DNA of 58,723 nt from Sphingomonas sp. (GCA_002707985.1 PAOI01000008.1:1-58723); one strand, 5' to 3'; positions 36,508-47,048 are shown, counted from the first letter of the stretch. Notes: generated by a model from the sequence alone, not told the origin. Translations and numbers: made by a program.

Positions 36508-37898
36508 GCCCGCGCCTGTTCCGGGTCGTCGGGGAACTGATGCCGTGTCTTGTCCCATTGCGGCGGTGCGCCCGCCAGCATCCGGGCATAGGCAAAGGCC
36601 GCGCGCCGCGCCGCAAGCAGGGCAATGGCGTTGGCGACAATCACCCGCGGCAGCGACAGCAGCGCTTCTCGCCAGCCATAGCAATGCCAGGTGAAACCTG
36701 CCCGCATCCCAATCCGCCAGACGAGATTGGCGAGATTGCAGGCGAGCAGCACGCGCAGCGCCGCGTCGGGCAGCAGCGGCGGCGTACGCGTGAGCAGATG
36801 GACACCGAACGCGCCGCTCCACAGCAACAGCGCCAGATAGGCGAGCGCGAGCACCGGCATCGCCAGCGTCGCCCGCCGGTCGCGCATCCGCATCCAGTGA
36901 TCGGTCAGCGCCCAGGGTCGCGCCCAGCCGGTCCGATCCCAGCCTGCCAGCGCGATACCCGTCAGCCAGCGTGCCTTTTGCCGTACCGCTGCCTGCAAGG
37001 TTGCCGGGAAATAGGCGCGCACCGCAACCAGCCCGTTTTCCCGATCGCGGACGCGCGGCAGCGCCGTGCTCCCTCCCAATGCCGCCATGGTGAGCCCCAG
37101 CTCATAATCCTCGGTCAGGCTGGTCGCATCGAACGGCGCGCCGCCCCGCGCATCGGCGATACGCTGCACCATCGCTCGGCGGATCGCACAGCCGGTGCCC
37201 GCAAGCGGAATCCCCGCGCCCAGCATGCGCCGCACCATCAGATTCTTGCCATGCGCTTCGGCAAATTCATCGCAATAATGCCCCGAAACGAGCGGAGAAT
37301 CGGGATGCGGCAGCGGCAATACCGGCAATTGCACGGCATCATGCCGCGCCAGATACTGCGCGAACACCGAAAGCTCGCGGGGATCGACCAGATCCTCCGC
37401 ATCGTGCAGCAGCACTGCCGCAACACGGCGCCCCTCCGCCACTTCGTCACGCTGCAACGCGCGCCACAGGCTGTTGAGGCAATCGGCCTTGGTCGTGGGG
37501 CCGGGCAGCGGACCGACGACCAGCCGGACACGGGCATCGCCTTCCGCGACGTCGGCCACCGCCGCAATCGTCGCGCCGTCATTGGGATAGGTGCCGACAT
37601 AGAGCAGGAAATCAGCATCGCCCCAGCGCGACAGGGCCGTGCGCAACATCGCCCCGATGACAGCGGATTCGTCCCAGGCCGGGACGAATATCGCGATCGG
37701 CGCGGCAATATCGGGCGCGTCGTCACGATCCCTCTCGCCGCGCCCGCCCAAAAGCCTGCGACGGAGATGACCGGCGATAAAAACCAGATCGACCGCAAGA
37801 TCGTCTAGGCCGCCGATCAGAAAGCAGATCGATGCGAAAAGCGTCACTTCGCGCGCAACGATATCGATCCAGAGGATCCAGTCTCCTCCGTTTTGCAC
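36504..37898 (-). CDS. NfrB-like membrane glycosyltransferase
   Basis: 464 residues. The N-terminal membrane helix (VTLFASICFLIGG) is followed by a GT2-type domain: HDAEDLVDP (DxD equivalent), TEDYELG, and QKARWLTG (Q-x-x-R-W), and then C-terminal helices. The order matches NfrB, the inner-membrane glycosyltransferase partner of NfrA. A GTG at 37898 is chosen because GGGGGGAA lies just before it; the longer frame upstream has no support. It is divergent from the alpha-2-macroglobulin gene. Confidence 0.82.
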   Translation of the reverse strand: MQNGGDWILWIDIVAREVTLFASICFLIGGLDDLAVDLVFIAGHLRRRLLGGRGERDRDDAPDIAAPIAIFVPAWDESAVIGAMLRTALSRWGDADFLLYVGTYPNDGATIAAVADVAEGDARVRLVVGPLPGPTTKADCLNSLWRALQRDEVAEGRRVAAVLLHDAEDLVDPRELSVFAQYLARHDAVQLPVLPLPHPDSPLVSGHYCDEFAEAHGKNLMVRRMLGAGIPLAGTGCAIRRAMVQRIADARGGAPFDATSLTEDYELGLTMAALGGSTALPRVRDRENGLVAVRAYFPATLQAAVRQKARWLTGIALAGWDRTGWARPWALTDHWMRMRDRRATLAMPVLALAYLALLLWSGAFGVHLLTRTPPLLPDAALRVLLACNLANLVWRIGMRAGFTWHCYGWREALLSLPRVIVANAIALLAARRAAFAYARMLAGAPPQWDKTRHQFPDDPEQARA

Positions 37899-38041
37899 GC
37901 GAATTCCCCCCGATTCGGAAGCAATATCATCCTTATCGATTGCGTAACGATCAAGTGGGAGCGCGCGGATCCGCGAAATCCGGCTGGACACCTGGCACTA
38001 CCGCCATTTACCTTTGCGCCACCTTTCGGGAGGGGTTTTCC

Positions 38042-41000
38042 ATGAAGCTCGCAACCCGCGCCGCCGTTCTGGCGCTTTTTCTGGCGCCGTTCGGCGCGGT
38101 AGCCGCATTCGGCGACGGCGCACCCGAAGTGGTGGTTGCGACGCCGGGCATCGGCGACGGGGCAATCGAGCGCTTCACCGTCCGGTTCAACGAACCGATG
38201 GTTCCCCTTGGCGATCCGCGCGCGGCGGGCCCGTTCGACGTCAGCTGTCCGGTCGAGGGACAGGGGCGCTGGGTCGATCAGCGCACCTTCGTGCATGAAT
38301 TCGCCAACCCGCTGCCCGGCGGCGTGACCTGCACCTTCACGATCAAGGACGGGCTGAAAAGCCTGTCGGGCTATGCCGTGGAAGGCCAGACGAAATTCAC
38401 GGTGGACAGCGGCGGTCCGATCGCACGCGCTGTGCTGCCCAGCCGGTGGGGCGGCAAGATCGAAGAGGATCAGGTGTTCCTCGTCGCGTCGAACCTGCCC
38501 GCCGATCCGCAGTCGGTGGGCGCCAATGCCTATTGCGCAGTCGAAGGGATCGGCGAGCGGATCCCGGTCGATGTCCTCGACAAGGGCGTGCCCGCGCGGC
38601 TGATCTCCGAACTCGGCACCGATCGCTGGGAAGTGCGCAGCTTCCTGAGCGATGCTGGCCTGCCCGAAGCATTGCCCGAAAACGAAGCCGACCGCGCGCA
38701 GGCGACGCAGGCCGTAACTGCCCTGAAATGCCGCCGCCCGTTGCCGCCTGGTCGCGACGTCTCGCTGGTATGGGGCAAGGATATCAAGAGCCCGTCGGGC
38801 CGCACCGCCGGAACCGATCAGCGTTTCGATTTCACCGTGCGCGAACCCTTTACCGCGCGCTGGCAATGTTCGCGCGTCAATCCGCAGGCGGGATGCAACC
38901 CGGTGCAGGACGCCAGTGTCGTCTTCACTGCGCCTGTCCCCCGTGAATTCGCCGCAGGCGTGCGCCTGCGCACTGCGGACGGCAAGGAAATCGCGCCCAA
39001 GCTGAGCGATGAGGACCAACGCCATCAGACGCTGAGCAGCATCAGCTTCGCCGGTCCGTTGCCCGCCGACACGACCGCCACGCTGGTAATGCCCGAGGGC
39101 ATTCGGGACGAGAGCGGCCGTGCGCTCGGCAATGCGGAACGCTTCCCGCTCGAGGTACGGTTCGACGAACAGCCGCCTTTGGTGAAGTTCGCCGCCGATT
39201 TCGGCATTCTGGAGCTGAGCGAAGGCGGCGTGCTGCCGGTGACGGTGCGCAATGTCGAACCCAAGCTGCGCGGTCAGATGGGCTCCGTCGCCGGGCAACG
39301 GCTGCGAGTCGACGGATCGGACGCCGAAGTCGCGCGCTGGCTGCGCACGGTGCAGAGCGCCGACGATTACAATGTCGAAACCGTCGAGCGCGGCGACAAA
39401 CAGATTCGCATCAACCATACCGGCGAAAAGCCGGTTCTGACCGGCAATGCGGGCAGTCCGTTCGACATCGACCTGCCCGGCGGCGGCAAGGAGTTCGAAG
39501 TCGTGGGCATCCCGCTCAAGGATCCCGGCTTCTATGTCGTCGAGCTGGCGAGCCCCCGGCTGGGGCAGGCGCTGCTCGGGCGCGATACGCCGCGCTATGT
39601 CGCCGCCGCCGCGCTTGTCACCAACATGACGGTTCATTTCAAATGGGGCCGCGATCAGTCGCTTGTCTGGGTGACATCGCTTGACGGCGGGCGCGGCGTG
39701 GGATCGGCGCAGGTGCAGATTTCCGACAGCTGCACCGGCCAGCTGCTCGCGCGCGGGACGACCGACGCATCGGGCCGCCTCGCCGTGCCACCGGGCCTTC
39801 CCGAGCCGGAAACCTGGGGCAATTGCGAGGAATATTCGGACAGCCATCCGCTGATGGTGACCGCGCGCAAGGACGGCGATTTCAGCTTTTCGCTGACCAG
39901 CTGGGGCGAGGGCATCCGCCCCTATGATTTCGACCTTCCCTATGGCTGGCAACCGCAGCGCGAGATCTTCCACACCATCTTCGACCGCTCGCTCGCGCGT
40001 CAGGGCGAAACGGTGCACATGAAGCACATCGTGCGCCAGCCGGTCGCGGCGGGATTTGCCGGCGGCAAGGCCTTTACCGGGACGCTGCGCCTCTCGCATC
40101 GCGGATCGGACACCAAATTCGAACTGCCGCTCACCATCGATGCCAATGGCACCGGCGAGACGACGTGGAACGTGCCGCAGGGCGCGCCGATGGGCGAATA
40201 TGACCTGATCGTCGAAAATGGCGACGACACGATCTGGACCGAACAATCGATCCGGGTCGATGAATTCCGCCTGCCGACGATGCGCGCCACGGTCAGCGGT
40301 CCCGATGAGGCCGCCGTGCAGCCACGCTCGCTGCCGGTCGATCTCTATGTCGGCTATCTTTCTGGCGGCGCCGCGCCCAATCTGCCGGTCGAAGTGCGCG
40401 TCGGCTATTTCGACGGCCTCAGCGCGCCGTCGGGCTATGACGGTTTCAGCTTCGGCGGTCGCGAAATGACCGAGGGCGTGCGCCCGATGGATGGCGATGG
40501 CGAGGATGTCACGCCCGACCTGCCCCCGACCCAGACCATCCCGGTGACGCTGGGTCGCGACGGGACCGCGCGTACTTCGGTCGAGGTGCCCGCGACCATC
40601 GACGGCGACACGCAGATGGTGGTCGAGATGGATTATCCCGACGCCAATGGCGAAGTGCTGACCGCGTCGCGCCGGATCCCGCTTTATGGCTCTGCGGTGC
40701 GGCTGGGCATCAGGACCGACGGCTGGATCATGCAGCAGGACGATCTGCGGCTCAAATTCGTCGCAGTGGATACCGACGGAAAACCGATCGCCAACCAGCG
40801 GATCTCGGTCGACCTCTACAGTCGCGAGATCCTGACGGCGCGGCGGCGGCTGATCGGCGGCTTCTATGCCTATGACAACCAGATGAAGACGACGAAGCTG
40901 CGCGAAACCTGCTCGGCGACGACGAACGATCTGGGCTTTGCCGAATGCGCGCTCGATCCCGGCGTTTCGGGCGAAGTCTATGCTGTTGCTTCGACCAAGG

Positions 41001-43795
41001 ATGCGAACGGCCATGTCGCACGCGCCACGCAATCGGTGTGGCTGGCGGGCGAGGATGAATGGTGGTTCGGCGGCGACAATGGCGACCGCATGGACGTGCT
41101 GCCCGAAAAGACCGAATATGCCGCAGGCGAAACCGCACGCTTTCAGGTGCGCATGCCGTTCCGCGAAGCGACTGCGCTGGTGACGGTGGAGCGCGAAGGC
41201 GTGTTGTCGAGCTTCGTCGTCGGCCTGTCGGGCAAGGACCCGGTGATCGAAGTGCCGATGCCGGGCGATTATGCGCCCGACGTCTATGTCTCTGTGCTGG
41301 CGGTACGCGGACGCGTCGATGGCTGGTCGCTCTGGTCCTCGAACCTCGCACGCGACTGGAACCTGCCCTTTTTCCGCAGGGATGCGGCAAAGCCCACTGC
41401 GACTGTCGATCTTGCCAAGCCCGCCTATCGGCTGGGCATCGCGCGCGTCAAAGTCGGGTGGCAATCGCACCGGCTCGACGTGTCGGTGAAGGCGAACAGC
41501 GAAACCTATGCGCCGCGCGGTCAGGCGAGCGTCGACGTCACAGTGAAGACGCCGGACGGCAAGCCAGCAGCCTCGGCCGATCTGGCGTTCGTTGCAGTCG
41601 ATGAGGCGCTGCTCCAGCTCGCTCCGAACGACAGCTGGAACGTGCTCGACGCGATGATGGGCGAGCGGCCCCTGTCGGTGCTCACATCGACGGCGCAGAT
41701 GCAGGTTGTCGGCAAACGCCATTATGGGCGCAAGGCAGTCGCTGCGGGCGGCGGCGGCGGCACGGGCGACCTTTCCGGCCTCAACCGCACCAATTTCGAG
41801 CCCGTACTGCTGTGGCGCGGCCATGTCGATCTCGACGCCAACGGCCATGCGCGGGTGCAGGTGCCGCTGTCCGATGCGCTGAGCGCGTTCAAGCTGATCG
41901 CGGTCGCGACCGACGGCGCGCAATTGTTCGGCACCGGACAGGCAAGCGTGCGCACCCAGCAGGATCTGAGCATCTATGCCGGGATTCCGCCAATGGTCCG
42001 CACGGGCGACAAGTTCGGCGCGATGTTCACGCTGCGCAACGGATCGGACAAGCCTATGCGCGTGACCGCCGATGTCGAACTGAGCCCCAGGATCGCGACG
42101 GGCCGTTCGCTGACGGTGGATGTGCCTGCTGGCGGCGCGGTGCCGGTATCGTGGAATCTGGTGGCGCCCGAAGCCGATGGTCAGCTGCGCTGGACGGTGC
42201 GGGCCCGCTCCGCCGATGGCAAGGCGACCGATCAGATTTCGGTGACTCAGCAGGTTGCATGGGCGGTTCCGGTCGAAACCTGGGCCGCGACGCTGACTCG
42301 CGTCGGCGACGCCGCCGATTTCCCGATCGCACCGCCTGCCGGGGCATTGCCGGGCCGCGGCAGCGTCGACATTCGCCTGACCGATACGCTCAGTCCGCCG
42401 TTGCAGGGCGTGCGCGATTACATGACGCGCTATCCCTATAATTGCTTCGAACAACGGCTTTCACGGGCGATCGCCACCGGCGACACCGCCGCGTGGAATC
42501 GTTTGGCGGGCGAAATCCCGGCCTTCCTCGATGATGACGGGCTGCTTCGCTATTTCGCATTCGAAAGCCTGCGGGGCTCCGAAGCGCTGACGGCCTATGT
42601 CCTGTCGATCACTGCCGAAGCGGGTCTGGCGATCCCGACGGATTCGAAAGCGAAGATGATCGCCGCGATGCAGGCCGTGCTCGACGGGCGGCTGCGGCAT
42701 GAGGATTATGGCGACGTTCGGCTTCAGCGTCTCGCTGCCTTTGCCGCGCTGGCGCGCAACGGCGCAGCGACGGCGGCGATGCTGGGCCAGCTGGGCATCC
42801 CCCCGGCGGACATGCCCACCTCCTCGCTCGGCGATTATCTCGTCGCGCTGGGCAAGGTCCCCGGTCTTGCCAACGGTGCGCAGTTGCGTGCCGCAGGCGA
42901 AGCCGAGCTGCGCAAGCGGCTTGTCTATGAAGGCACGCGTATCGACCTGTCGGACAAGGGCAACATGCCCTGGTGGTTGATGGCATCGGATGACGAAGCT
43001 GCGATCAAGGCGCTGATAGCGACGATCGGCCGCCCCGGCTGGCAGGACGAAATGGCCAAGATGATGGTCGGCGTTTCGATGCGCCAGCAGCGCGGCCATT
43101 GGGATACGACCCCGGCCAATGCCTGGGGCACGATCGCCGCGCGCAAGTTCGACGCGGCCTATCCGCCCAGCGCCGTCGCGGGAAGCACCATCGCGCAGTT
43201 CGGCACGCGATCCACCACGCTCAACTGGCCGCTGTCGGCGGCGCAGCGCAGCTTCAGCTTCCCGCTGCCGGCAGCGAGCACACCCTTGCGGATGCAGCAA
43301 TCGGGAGGCTCGGGTCCCTGGGCAATGGTGCAGGTGAAAGCGGCGGTACCGCTGACGCAGGGCGTGAGCGCCGGATACAAGATGACACGCGAAACCAGCG
43401 TGGTTCAGGCCGCCGATCCCGCACATCTGGGACGCGGCGATGTCGTCAAGGTGACGATCACGGTCGAAGCCACTGCCGAACGCAACTGGGTAGTGATCAG
43501 CGATCCGGTGCCTGCGGGCGCTCAGGTGCTTGGCGGCCTTGGCGGCCAGTCGCAACTGCTTCGCGAACAGGCGGACAATGGCTCGGGCGTTCAGCCTAGC
43601 TATGTCGAACGCGGTCAGGACGCATGGCGCGCCTATTTCCGCTGGGTGCCGCGCGGCAGCTTCACCGTCTCCTATGTGATGCGGCTGAACAATGCCGGGG
43701 AATTCCATCTGCCGCCCAGCCGGGTGGAAGCGATGTATTCGCCGGAAATCTTCGCCGCGCTGCCGAACCAGACGGTCACCGTCGCGCAACGATGA
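38042..43795 (+). CDS. bacterial alpha-2-macroglobulin
   Basis: 1917 residues, periplasmic. A signal peptide (MKLATRAAVLALFLAPFGAV) ends in an Ala-type cleavage, without a Cys lipobox, unlike E. coli ECAM/YfhM, which is a lipoprotein. The body consists of repeated MG-type beta domains. A thioester motif CFEQ is present with its Cys at residue 1468, so covalent protease trapping is plausible. Its stop overlaps pbpC by 4 bases; pairing with PBP1C is the classic layout for type I bacterial macroglobulins, thought to protect the cell when the envelope is breached. The first 70 residues of the longer frame are not used. Confidence 0.93.
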   Translation: MKLATRAAVLALFLAPFGAVAAFGDGAPEVVVATPGIGDGAIERFTVRFNEPMVPLGDPRAAGPFDVSCPVEGQGRWVDQRTFVHEFANPLPGGVTCTFTIKDGLKSLSGYAVEGQTKFTVDSGGPIARAVLPSRWGGKIEEDQVFLVASNLPADPQSVGANAYCAVEGIGERIPVDVLDKGVPARLISELGTDRWEVRSFLSDAGLPEALPENEADRAQATQAVTALKCRRPLPPGRDVSLVWGKDIKSPSGRTAGTDQRFDFTVREPFTARWQCSRVNPQAGCNPVQDASVVFTAPVPREFAAGVRLRTADGKEIAPKLSDEDQRHQTLSSISFAGPLPADTTATLVMPEGIRDESGRALGNAERFPLEVRFDEQPPLVKFAADFGILELSEGGVLPVTVRNVEPKLRGQMGSVAGQRLRVDGSDAEVARWLRTVQSADDYNVETVERGDKQIRINHTGEKPVLTGNAGSPFDIDLPGGGKEFEVVGIPLKDPGFYVVELASPRLGQALLGRDTPRYVAAAALVTNMTVHFKWGRDQSLVWVTSLDGGRGVGSAQVQISDSCTGQLLARGTTDASGRLAVPPGLPEPETWGNCEEYSDSHPLMVTARKDGDFSFSLTSWGEGIRPYDFDLPYGWQPQREIFHTIFDRSLARQGETVHMKHIVRQPVAAGFAGGKAFTGTLRLSHRGSDTKFELPLTIDANGTGETTWNVPQGAPMGEYDLIVENGDDTIWTEQSIRVDEFRLPTMRATVSGPDEAAVQPRSLPVDLYVGYLSGGAAPNLPVEVRVGYFDGLSAPSGYDGFSFGGREMTEGVRPMDGDGEDVTPDLPPTQTIPVTLGRDGTARTSVEVPATIDGDTQMVVEMDYPDANGEVLTASRRIPLYGSAVRLGIRTDGWIMQQDDLRLKFVAVDTDGKPIANQRISVDLYSREILTARRRLIGGFYAYDNQMKTTKLRETCSATTNDLGFAECALDPGVSGEVYAVASTKDANGHVARATQSVWLAGEDEWWFGGDNGDRMDVLPEKTEYAAGETARFQVRMPFREATALVTVEREGVLSSFVVGLSGKDPVIEVPMPGDYAPDVYVSVLAVRGRVDGWSLWSSNLARDWNLPFFRRDAAKPTATVDLAKPAYRLGIARVKVGWQSHRLDVSVKANSETYAPRGQASVDVTVKTPDGKPAASADLAFVAVDEALLQLAPNDSWNVLDAMMGERPLSVLTSTAQMQVVGKRHYGRKAVAAGGGGGTGDLSGLNRTNFEPVLLWRGHVDLDANGHARVQVPLSDALSAFKLIAVATDGAQLFGTGQASVRTQQDLSIYAGIPPMVRTGDKFGAMFTLRNGSDKPMRVTADVELSPRIATGRSLTVDVPAGGAVPVSWNLVAPEADGQLRWTVRARSADGKATDQISVTQQVAWAVPVETWAATLTRVGDAADFPIAPPAGALPGRGSVDIRLTDTLSPPLQGVRDYMTRYPYNCFEQRLSRAIATGDTAAWNRLAGEIPAFLDDDGLLRYFAFESLRGSEALTAYVLSITAEAGLAIPTDSKAKMIAAMQAVLDGRLRHEDYGDVRLQRLAAFAALARNGAATAAMLGQLGIPPADMPTSSLGDYLVALGKVPGLANGAQLRAAGEAELRKRLVYEGTRIDLSDKGNMPWWLMASDDEAAIKALIATIGRPGWQDEMAKMMVGVSMRQQRGHWDTTPANAWGTIAARKFDAAYPPSAVAGSTIAQFGTRSTTLNWPLSAAQRSFSFPLPAASTPLRMQQSGGSGPWAMVQVKAAVPLTQGVSAGYKMTRETSVVQAADPAHLGRGDVVKVTITVEATAERNWVVISDPVPAGAQVLGGLGGQSQLLREQADNGSGVQPSYVERGQDAWRAYFRWVPRGSFTVSYVMRLNNAGEFHLPPSRVEAMYSPEIFAALPNQTVTVAQR

Positions 43796-46062
43796 CCAAT
43801 GCCCGCCGTCAGCATGTCGCCGCAATACGGCGAAGGCTGCGGCGGTTGCGCCGGCGAACGATCCTGCTCGCGCTGCGCAGCGAAAAGCGGGCATGGGCGT
43901 TTGTCGATGCGCGCCGCGACGAATGGCGCGCGCGCGGATGGCGCGGGATCGCCACGCCGCCGCGTGTGACGCTGACTGCCGCGCTGATCCTGCTTGCCGG
44001 CTTTGCCACTGCCTATTGGTCGACGCTGCCGCCTGCCCTGCCCGGCTATGCGGCGGTGCGCGACCATTGGGCGCCCTCGGAAAGCTGGCTCTATGATCGA
44101 AACGGCGAACTGCTCGACAGTTCGCGCATCAATTTTCAGGCACGAAGGCTCGCCTGGACGCCGCTCGATAAAATTTCCCCGGCAGCGCGCGACGTGCTGA
44201 TGCATGCCGAGGACCGACGGTTCGAATCGCATGGCGGCGTGGACTGGATCGCCGTCGCCGGTGCGGTTCGCGACCGGTGGGAAGGCAAGCGTGCGCGCGG
44301 CGCCAGCACCATTTCGATGCAGGTCGCCGCCTATCTCGCGCCCGACCTCGCCGCCCCCGGATCGCGGGGCATACGCGACAAGCTGCGCCAGATGCGCGCG
44401 GGCATGGCGCTCGACGGCAGCTGGACCAAGGACCAGATCCTCGAAGCCTATCTGAACCTTGCCGGGTTTCGCGGCGAGGCGCAGGGAATCGGCGCCGCCG
44501 CGCTCGGCCTGTTCGGCAAAACACCGGCTACGCTTAGCCGCGACGATGCGCTGCTGCTCGCCGCGCTGCTGCCCGATCCGGGTGCCGATGCGCCCGCCAT
44601 CGCCGCGCGTGCCTGTGCGCTGTCGGGCGAAAGCGATTGCTCGCGGTTCGCGGGATCAGCGGCATCGATGCTCGGCCCGGCACGCAGCCTGCAGCTAGAC
44701 CCCGGACTAGCGCCGCATCTTGCCAACAAGCTCCTGCGCGAACCCGGATTGCGTGTGACGACCACGCTCGACAAGCATTTTCAGGAAATCGCGATCACTG
44801 CGCTCAAACGCCAGCTTCAGGGGCTGGGCGGCACGCGTGCGCGCGACGGCGCGGTGATCGTCGTCGATAATCGCACCGGCGATGTGCTCGCCTATGTCGG
44901 CGGGGTCGGCGGCGCATCGACGGCGCCCGCCGTCGACGGCGCGTCCAGCTATCGTCAGGCAGGATCGACGCTCAAGCCGTTCCTCTATGCGATGGCGATC
45001 GAGAAGGGATATCTTACCGCCGCGTCGATCCTCGACGATTCGCCGGTGCAGCTCGACACCGCCTCGGGCCTGTATGTGCCCCAGAATTACGATCGCGCAT
45101 TCAAGGGACCCGTAACGGCCCGGTCTGCGCTGGCGGGTTCGCTCAATGTCCCCGCTGTCCGCACCTTGCTGCTCACCGGAGTCGATGCGTTTCGCGACCG
45201 GCTATGGGATACCGGCTATCGCGGGCTGACCGAGGACGGGCAATATTACGGCTTCTCGCTTGCGCTCGGATCGGCCGAAGTGACGCTGATGGAACAGGTC
45301 GCCGCGTTCCGCAGCCTCGCGCTCGGCGGGCGCTGGAGCCGGTTACGGCTGACCGAATCCGATCCCAGGGACGCGTTGCGCCGGATCACGAGCCCACAGG
45401 CGGCCTGGATCGTCGGCGACATGCTGTCCGATCCCAATGCCCGTGCCGTCACCTTCGGGCTCGATTCGGCACTGCGGCTGCCCTTCTGGGCAGCGGCGAA
45501 GACCGGCACGTCAAAGGCGATGCGCGACAATTGGTGCGTCGGCTTTTCCGATCGCTATACCGTCGGCGTCTGGGTGGGGAATCTGGAGGGCGACCCGATG
45601 CGCGCCGTATCGGGCACCAGTGGCGCGGCACCGGTATGGCGCGACGTGATGCTCGCCATTCATGACGGGCATCCGGGGCACCAGCCCGAACGACCGGACG
45701 GCGTCGAATCGCGCCGCATCGTCTTTCCCGATCATATCGAACAGGCGCGCACCGAATATTTCCTCACCGGCACCGGCTTCGATACCGTCGCCATCGCGCC
45801 CGCCGAATCGCGCCGCCCGCGCATCGTCAATCCGGTGTCGGGCAGCGTTTATGCACTCGATCCCGATATTCCCCTCGACCGACAACGGCTGGCAATATCG
45901 GTGTCGGGCGAAGTGACCGGACACCGGCTCGAGCTCGATCGCCGCGATCTGGGCGCCGCCGACGCCAAGCCGCTGATCCTCGCGCCGCCGGGCCGACACC
46001 GGCTGCGGCTGATCGATCTGGGAGGAAATGTGGTCGATCAGGTGCTGTTTACGGTTCGCTGA
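43792..46062 (+). CDS. pbpC: penicillin-binding protein 1C
   Basis: 756 residues. One membrane helix near 62-78, then a GT51 transglycosylase (EDRRFESHGGVDW, ASTISMQVA) and a transpeptidase with SxxK at S392-K395 (GSTLKPF), SLN, and KTGTS at 570-574. A C-terminal domain of about 100 residues is typical of PBP1C. The N-terminal cytoplasmic part is basic and Arg-rich. It is translationally coupled to the macroglobulin gene. Confidence 0.95.
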   Translation: MTNARRQHVAAIRRRLRRLRRRTILLALRSEKRAWAFVDARRDEWRARGWRGIATPPRVTLTAALILLAGFATAYWSTLPPALPGYAAVRDHWAPSESWLYDRNGELLDSSRINFQARRLAWTPLDKISPAARDVLMHAEDRRFESHGGVDWIAVAGAVRDRWEGKRARGASTISMQVAAYLAPDLAAPGSRGIRDKLRQMRAGMALDGSWTKDQILEAYLNLAGFRGEAQGIGAAALGLFGKTPATLSRDDALLLAALLPDPGADAPAIAARACALSGESDCSRFAGSAASMLGPARSLQLDPGLAPHLANKLLREPGLRVTTTLDKHFQEIAITALKRQLQGLGGTRARDGAVIVVDNRTGDVLAYVGGVGGASTAPAVDGASSYRQAGSTLKPFLYAMAIEKGYLTAASILDDSPVQLDTASGLYVPQNYDRAFKGPVTARSALAGSLNVPAVRTLLLTGVDAFRDRLWDTGYRGLTEDGQYYGFSLALGSAEVTLMEQVAAFRSLALGGRWSRLRLTESDPRDALRRITSPQAAWIVGDMLSDPNARAVTFGLDSALRLPFWAAAKTGTSKAMRDNWCVGFSDRYTVGVWVGNLEGDPMRAVSGTSGAAPVWRDVMLAIHDGHPGHQPERPDGVESRRIVFPDHIEQARTEYFLTGTGFDTVAIAPAESRRPRIVNPVSGSVYALDPDIPLDRQRLAISVSGEVTGHRLELDRRDLGAADAKPLILAPPGRHRLRLIDLGGNVVDQVLFTVR

Positions 46063-46184
46063 CCGGCGCAATAGCGCCGCCCGGGCAAAGGCGAACTTTG
46101 TCGCCGCAACCATCGAACCAATCGACGCACCACGCGTTTCGCCATTTGGTCCTACCCCTTTCGGGACTGGTGCCGAGGGGCACC

Positions 46185-46214
46185 GGCCGCGCCGCCATCA
46201 CGGTCGGCGCGGCC
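46185..46214. terminator. strong hairpin between convergent pbpC and thioesterase genes
   Basis: A 10-bp perfect GC stem (GGCCGCGCCG/CGGCGCGGCC) with a 10-base loop. It sits between two convergent genes and may end both transcripts. There is no T-run. The rest of the 165-bp gap holds nothing I can identify. Confidence 0.55.
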
Positions 46215-46227
46215 GAACCCCGACCGC

Positions 46228-46605
46228 TTATGGCCGTTTGATCAGGATATTCATCCGCGCTGCGGCGATCGGCTTTTCGGGCACTTCCTGCCACGCAATC
46301 GCTTCGACATTGGCGATACGACTTCCCAGCCGCGTCACATTGCCCCGCGCGCGCGTCGGCCGATCGCGCCCGCCGCGCATATAATCGACCGTGACGTTGA
46401 TCGGCTTCCACCGCACGTTCTCATCGTTCAGTGCCGCCTTAAGCGCCGCGACCGCCGCCATTTCCAGCAGCCCGCCAATCGCGCCGCCATGAAGGTAGCC
46501 CGGCCTGCCGAGCTTGCCGTCGTCGAACGGCATCACCAGTACCGGCGCGCCTTCGCCTGCTTCGATCTCGAGGCCCAGCAGCTTGGCATAGGGAATGTCG
46601 ATCAC
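46228..46605 (-). CDS. hotdog-fold thioesterase (PaaI-like)
   Basis: 125 residues with the hotdog helix motif GYLHGGAIGGLLEMAAVAAL and INVTVDYMRGG. It probably hydrolyses acyl-CoA thioesters. The start is a GTG overlapping the stop of the upstream second thioesterase gene by 4 bases, so the pair may form one unit and perhaps a heteromer. Confidence 0.85.
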   Translation of the reverse strand: MIDIPYAKLLGLEIEAGEGAPVLVMPFDDGKLGRPGYLHGGAIGGLLEMAAVAALKAALNDENVRWKPINVTVDYMRGGRDRPTRARGNVTRLGSRIANVEAIAWQEVPEKPIAAARMNILIKRP

Positions 46606-47048
46606 TGAACGTCCGCCGTGGTCATGAATGTGCCGGCAACATGCGCGATGGGGTCATTTGGGTCGCCGTCATGCGCCTGACCACGCACGAAGCCGATGCT
46701 CCGCGTCAGGCGATAGCATTCGCCGCGCCCGATCACGGTCCTCCCCGGTGTTGCGGGCCGCAGATAATCGACGCGCAGGTCGAGCGTCGCATGCGGCACG
46801 AAGCCCCCGCGCTTCAGCCACACCGCCATGCTGGTCGCGACGTCCATCATCGCCAGGATTGGGCCGGACGCCAGCACGCCGCGATCCGGCTGGCCGATCT
46901 GGCGCGGGTCATAGGGGAGCGCCAGCTCGGCCCAATCCTCACCATGTCCGCGATATTGCAGGCCGAGCAGGTGCCCATGGCCACCCGACCGCTCGATGAT
47001 CGCCCGGGGATCGAAGACCATCGATCCGGTTTTTGGTGCGCCCGACAT
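46602..47048 (-). CDS. hotdog-fold thioesterase, second copy
   Basis: About 148 residues. Hotdog features: GVLASGPILAMMDVATSMAVWL and HATLDLRVDYLRPATPGRT. It is a diverged relative of the neighbouring PaaI-like protein. Several Met codons (47048, 47075, 47084) could start it; none has a clear ribosome site and the first internal one is used. Confidence 0.82.
   Translation of the reverse strand: MSGAPKTGSMVFDPRAIIERSGGHGHLLGLQYRGHGEDWAELALPYDPRQIGQPDRGVLASGPILAMMDVATSMAVWLKRGGFVPHATLDLRVDYLRPATPGRTVIGRGECYRLTRSIGFVRGQAHDGDPNDPIAHVAGTFMTTADVQ

Noticed and set aside
37844-42454. A 1536-codon open frame antisense to the alpha-2-macroglobulin gene
   Set aside because: Composition is Arg/His/Ala-rich with no domain, as expected from the complement of a high-GC gene. 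The sense strand has signal peptide, MG domains and CFEQ.
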